DNA from: Bacillota bacterium
Lineage (GTDB): Bacteria; Bacillota; Clostridia; DSM-8532
Reading direction: 5' to 3'
DNA length: 6,538 bases
Assembly (NCBI GenBank): GCA_023446675.1
Contig: JAEXPO010000641.1
Span: forward strand, 1 to 6,538
Position numbers and translations under genes: made by a program. Shown here one piece after another: positions 4,954 through 6,538 of this stretch (its first letter is position 1; each line of letters begins with the position of its first letter). The notes beneath the pieces were generated by a model. The model was given only the letters and a program-made list of their open reading frames with translations. It made no database searches and was not told where the DNA came from.

Positions 4954-6538
4954 ATGGTTTTACATAAGCGGCTTAAAGGACAACAGCCTGCGCTGCGGTT
5001 CCAGCATAAAATATTCCTATCCCACCTGACCATTATTACGGTGACCTTCGTACTTTTTTATTGCGTCAACTGGATTCTAACAAGCAGGGATGCGGAAGCA
5101 AAGGCTCTTTATACGGCCAATCAGGCCTTTGTCCAGACAAGGGATTACCTTGAATACATGCTGCTTGGCATTAACCAGAAAATGAATCAAATGGTATTTC
5201 AGGAAAGCATCCAGGAGGTTTTAAAAAGGGATCCGGACACCTATTCAAAGGATAAGCTCCTTCAGGTTTCCGACTCCATAAGGCTATCCAAGCTCTTTTA
5301 TGCCTCCATTGCCTATCCCATCGAAAACATGGGGCTTTATCTTTCGGATAAAACGGACCTGGCCAAGGAAGGAGTTAATTTTTTCAGCTTTGACCAGGCT
5401 ACGGAAACCTTCTGGTATCGGCGGGCAAAGGAGATTGACTATAACATCTGGTATCCCGCCGATTATTTTCCCCGCTCCGACGGAGTCCGCAATCTCTCCC
5501 TCGTCCGCAAGGTTGTAAATGATACGAACTACAATCAGGTATTGGGCATGATGCGCTTTGAAATACCTGAAAGCGTTTTCGGAAGCCTTTTAAATAAAAT
5601 GAAGCCCACGGAGCATTCCCGATCGGTTATTTATAATGTCTACGGCGAAATCCTTTGTACGGGAGGCGAAAGCCCCTGGTCCACCCTTTCGGAAAAGGAC
5701 GTCTTTTTAAATGCCCTTCCCGCACCTATACCGGGAGAGCCTTCATGGGGCGACTATACAAGCGGGAAGGAGAAATTTTATGTAGGGGTTCAGGCCATTA
5801 AGGATGTGGATTTCAGCATGGCGCTTATCATCCCCGTCAGTGAAATGATGGAGCCTTACACCCGCTTTCGTATCAGCATGGTTTATGTTATTTGCTTCAT
5901 CATCCCCGTGTCCTTTGTCCTGTCCTACCTTTTTTCCTTTACCAATACCCGAAAAATAAGCCAGCTCATTGCCCATATGCGAAAGATCGTTCAGGGAGGC
6001 GGCTTTAATGTGGAGATTCTGCCTTCGGGCAAGGATGAAATCGGCGAGCTGGTCCGCAATTACAACACTATGCTCACCCGGCTTTCCATGCTGCTGGAAG
6101 AAAAATATGAAATGGGGCGACAGCTTAAGAACCTGGAGCTTAAATCCCTTCAGGCACAAATTAACCCCCACTTTCTGTACAATACCCTGGAGCTTATTAA
6201 CTGTCTTTCCAAAAGCGCCAATAATCAGCCTGTATGCGATCTAGTTCAATCTCTTTCCATTTTTTACCGTTTAAGCTTAAGCCGGGGCGAGGATAAAGTC
6301 ACTCTGGATAATGAGCTAAGTCATATTGAGAATTATGTCAAAATACAAAACATGCGCTTTGAAGACAGTATCCGGCTAATTATTGAGGTGCCTGCCCCAT
6401 ACCGTCAAATTATCCTCCCCAAGCTCACCCTCCAGCCCATTGTGGAAAACGCTATTCTCCATGGCATACATGAGCGGGAAAGCAGCTCGGGAACCCTCCG
6501 TATACATGCCCTCCAGGATAGAAGCTCCCTTTTGGTAA
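4954..6538 (+). CDS. Membrane sensor histidine kinase, YesM/LytS-like His_kinase family (C-terminus outside the window)
   Basis: This is the sensor partner of the upstream response regulator. The frame is open from the ATG at 4954 to the window end (528 complete codons plus one base). An in-frame TGA at 4933 with no other start codon in between fixes the start, and AGGA (4942-4945) precedes it by 8 nt. The first membrane helix lies at about 20-42. An extracellular region follows (about 43-308), ending in a dCache-like strand pattern, FYVGVQAIKDVDFSMALIIP at 275-294. The second helix is at 309-329 and a HAMP-like linker at about 330-382, including DEIGEL at 361-366. The His_kinase motif LQAQINPHFLYNTLELI carries the predicted phosphoacceptor His406. 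The N-box, LTLQPIVENAILHG, has Asn499. The Gly-rich ATP-binding boxes should follow but lie beyond the edge. The truncation is due to the window, and there is no sign of a pseudogene. The ligand is unknown; sugar sensing is inferred from the adjacent importer. Confidence 0.95.
   Translation, partial: MVLHKRLKGQQPALRFQHKIFLSHLTIITVTFVLFYCVNWILTSRDAEAKALYTANQAFVQTRDYLEYMLLGINQKMNQMVFQESIQEVLKRDPDTYSKDKLLQVSDSIRLSKLFYASIAYPIENMGLYLSDKTDLAKEGVNFFSFDQATETFWYRRAKEIDYNIWYPADYFPRSDGVRNLSLVRKVVNDTNYNQVLGMMRFEIPESVFGSLLNKMKPTEHSRSVIYNVYGEILCTGGESPWSTLSEKDVFLNALPAPIPGEPSWGDYTSGKEKFYVGVQAIKDVDFSMALIIPVSEMMEPYTRFRISMVYVICFIIPVSFVLSYLFSFTNTRKISQLIAHMRKIVQGGGFNVEILPSGKDEIGELVRNYNTMLTRLSMLLEEKYEMGRQLKNLELKSLQAQINPHFLYNTLELINCLSKSANNQPVCDLVQSLSIFYRLSLSRGEDKVTLDNELSHIENYVKIQNMRFEDSIRLIIEVPAPYRQIILPKLTLQPIVENAILHGIHERESSSGTLRIHALQDRSSLLV

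Noticed and set aside
4808..5029. Plus-strand open frame bridging the regulator end and kinase start
   Set aside because: It overlaps both real genes in another frame and has no domain. The kinase frame has a defined start at 4954 after an in-frame stop at 4933.
5743..6171. Minus-strand open frame of 142 codons opposite the histidine kinase
   Set aside because: It is antisense to the second helix, HAMP-like region and His motif of the kinase. Its product shows no family features, so it is a shadow of the coding bias.

Overview
The window looks like part of a chromosome from a low-to-moderate GC Gram-positive bacterium, probably a Clostridia or Lachnospiraceae-type Firmicute. The reasons are strong AGGAGG-type ribosome binding sites, a lipobox on the solute-binding protein, TATAAT-type promoters, and the gene family set itself: an LplABC-type carbohydrate importer next to a YesM/YesN-type two-component system. 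The taxon is inferred from these features and was not tested by a database search.

Layout. Positions 1-3098 read on the minus strand as one probable operon. In transcription order it holds an LplB-type permease (3098 to 2157), an LplC-type permease (2070 to 1189) and a lipoprotein solute-binding protein (1098 to 1, whose C-terminus lies outside the window). Positions 3292-6538 read on the plus strand and hold an AraC-type response regulator (3292-4902), followed 51 bp later by a membrane sensor histidine kinase (from 4954, whose C-terminus lies outside the window). A 193-bp intergenic region (3099-3291) separates the two divergent operons and carries a TATAAT box for each direction.

How the parts fit. 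The kinase probably senses an extracellular ligand through a domain of about 265 residues between two membrane helices and phosphorylates Asp55 of the regulator. The regulator then probably activates the divergent importer genes. The importer promoter has a perfect -10 but no recognisable -35, and an imperfect direct repeat lies where the -35 should be, as expected for an activator-dependent promoter. The importer has no ATPase gene in the window. Relatives of this family commonly use a shared MsmX/MsmK-type ATPase encoded elsewhere. No glycosidase is present, so the substrate cannot be named beyond probable oligosaccharide or glycan fragment.

No mobile element, CRISPR array, tRNA or rRNA was seen. 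The window is a well-organised but fairly conventional sugar-sensing and uptake locus. The points most worth checking are non-coding: the divergent control region, a stable hairpin between the second permease and the binding protein, and a sequestered ribosome binding site with an interrupted in-frame mini-ORF between the two permeases.
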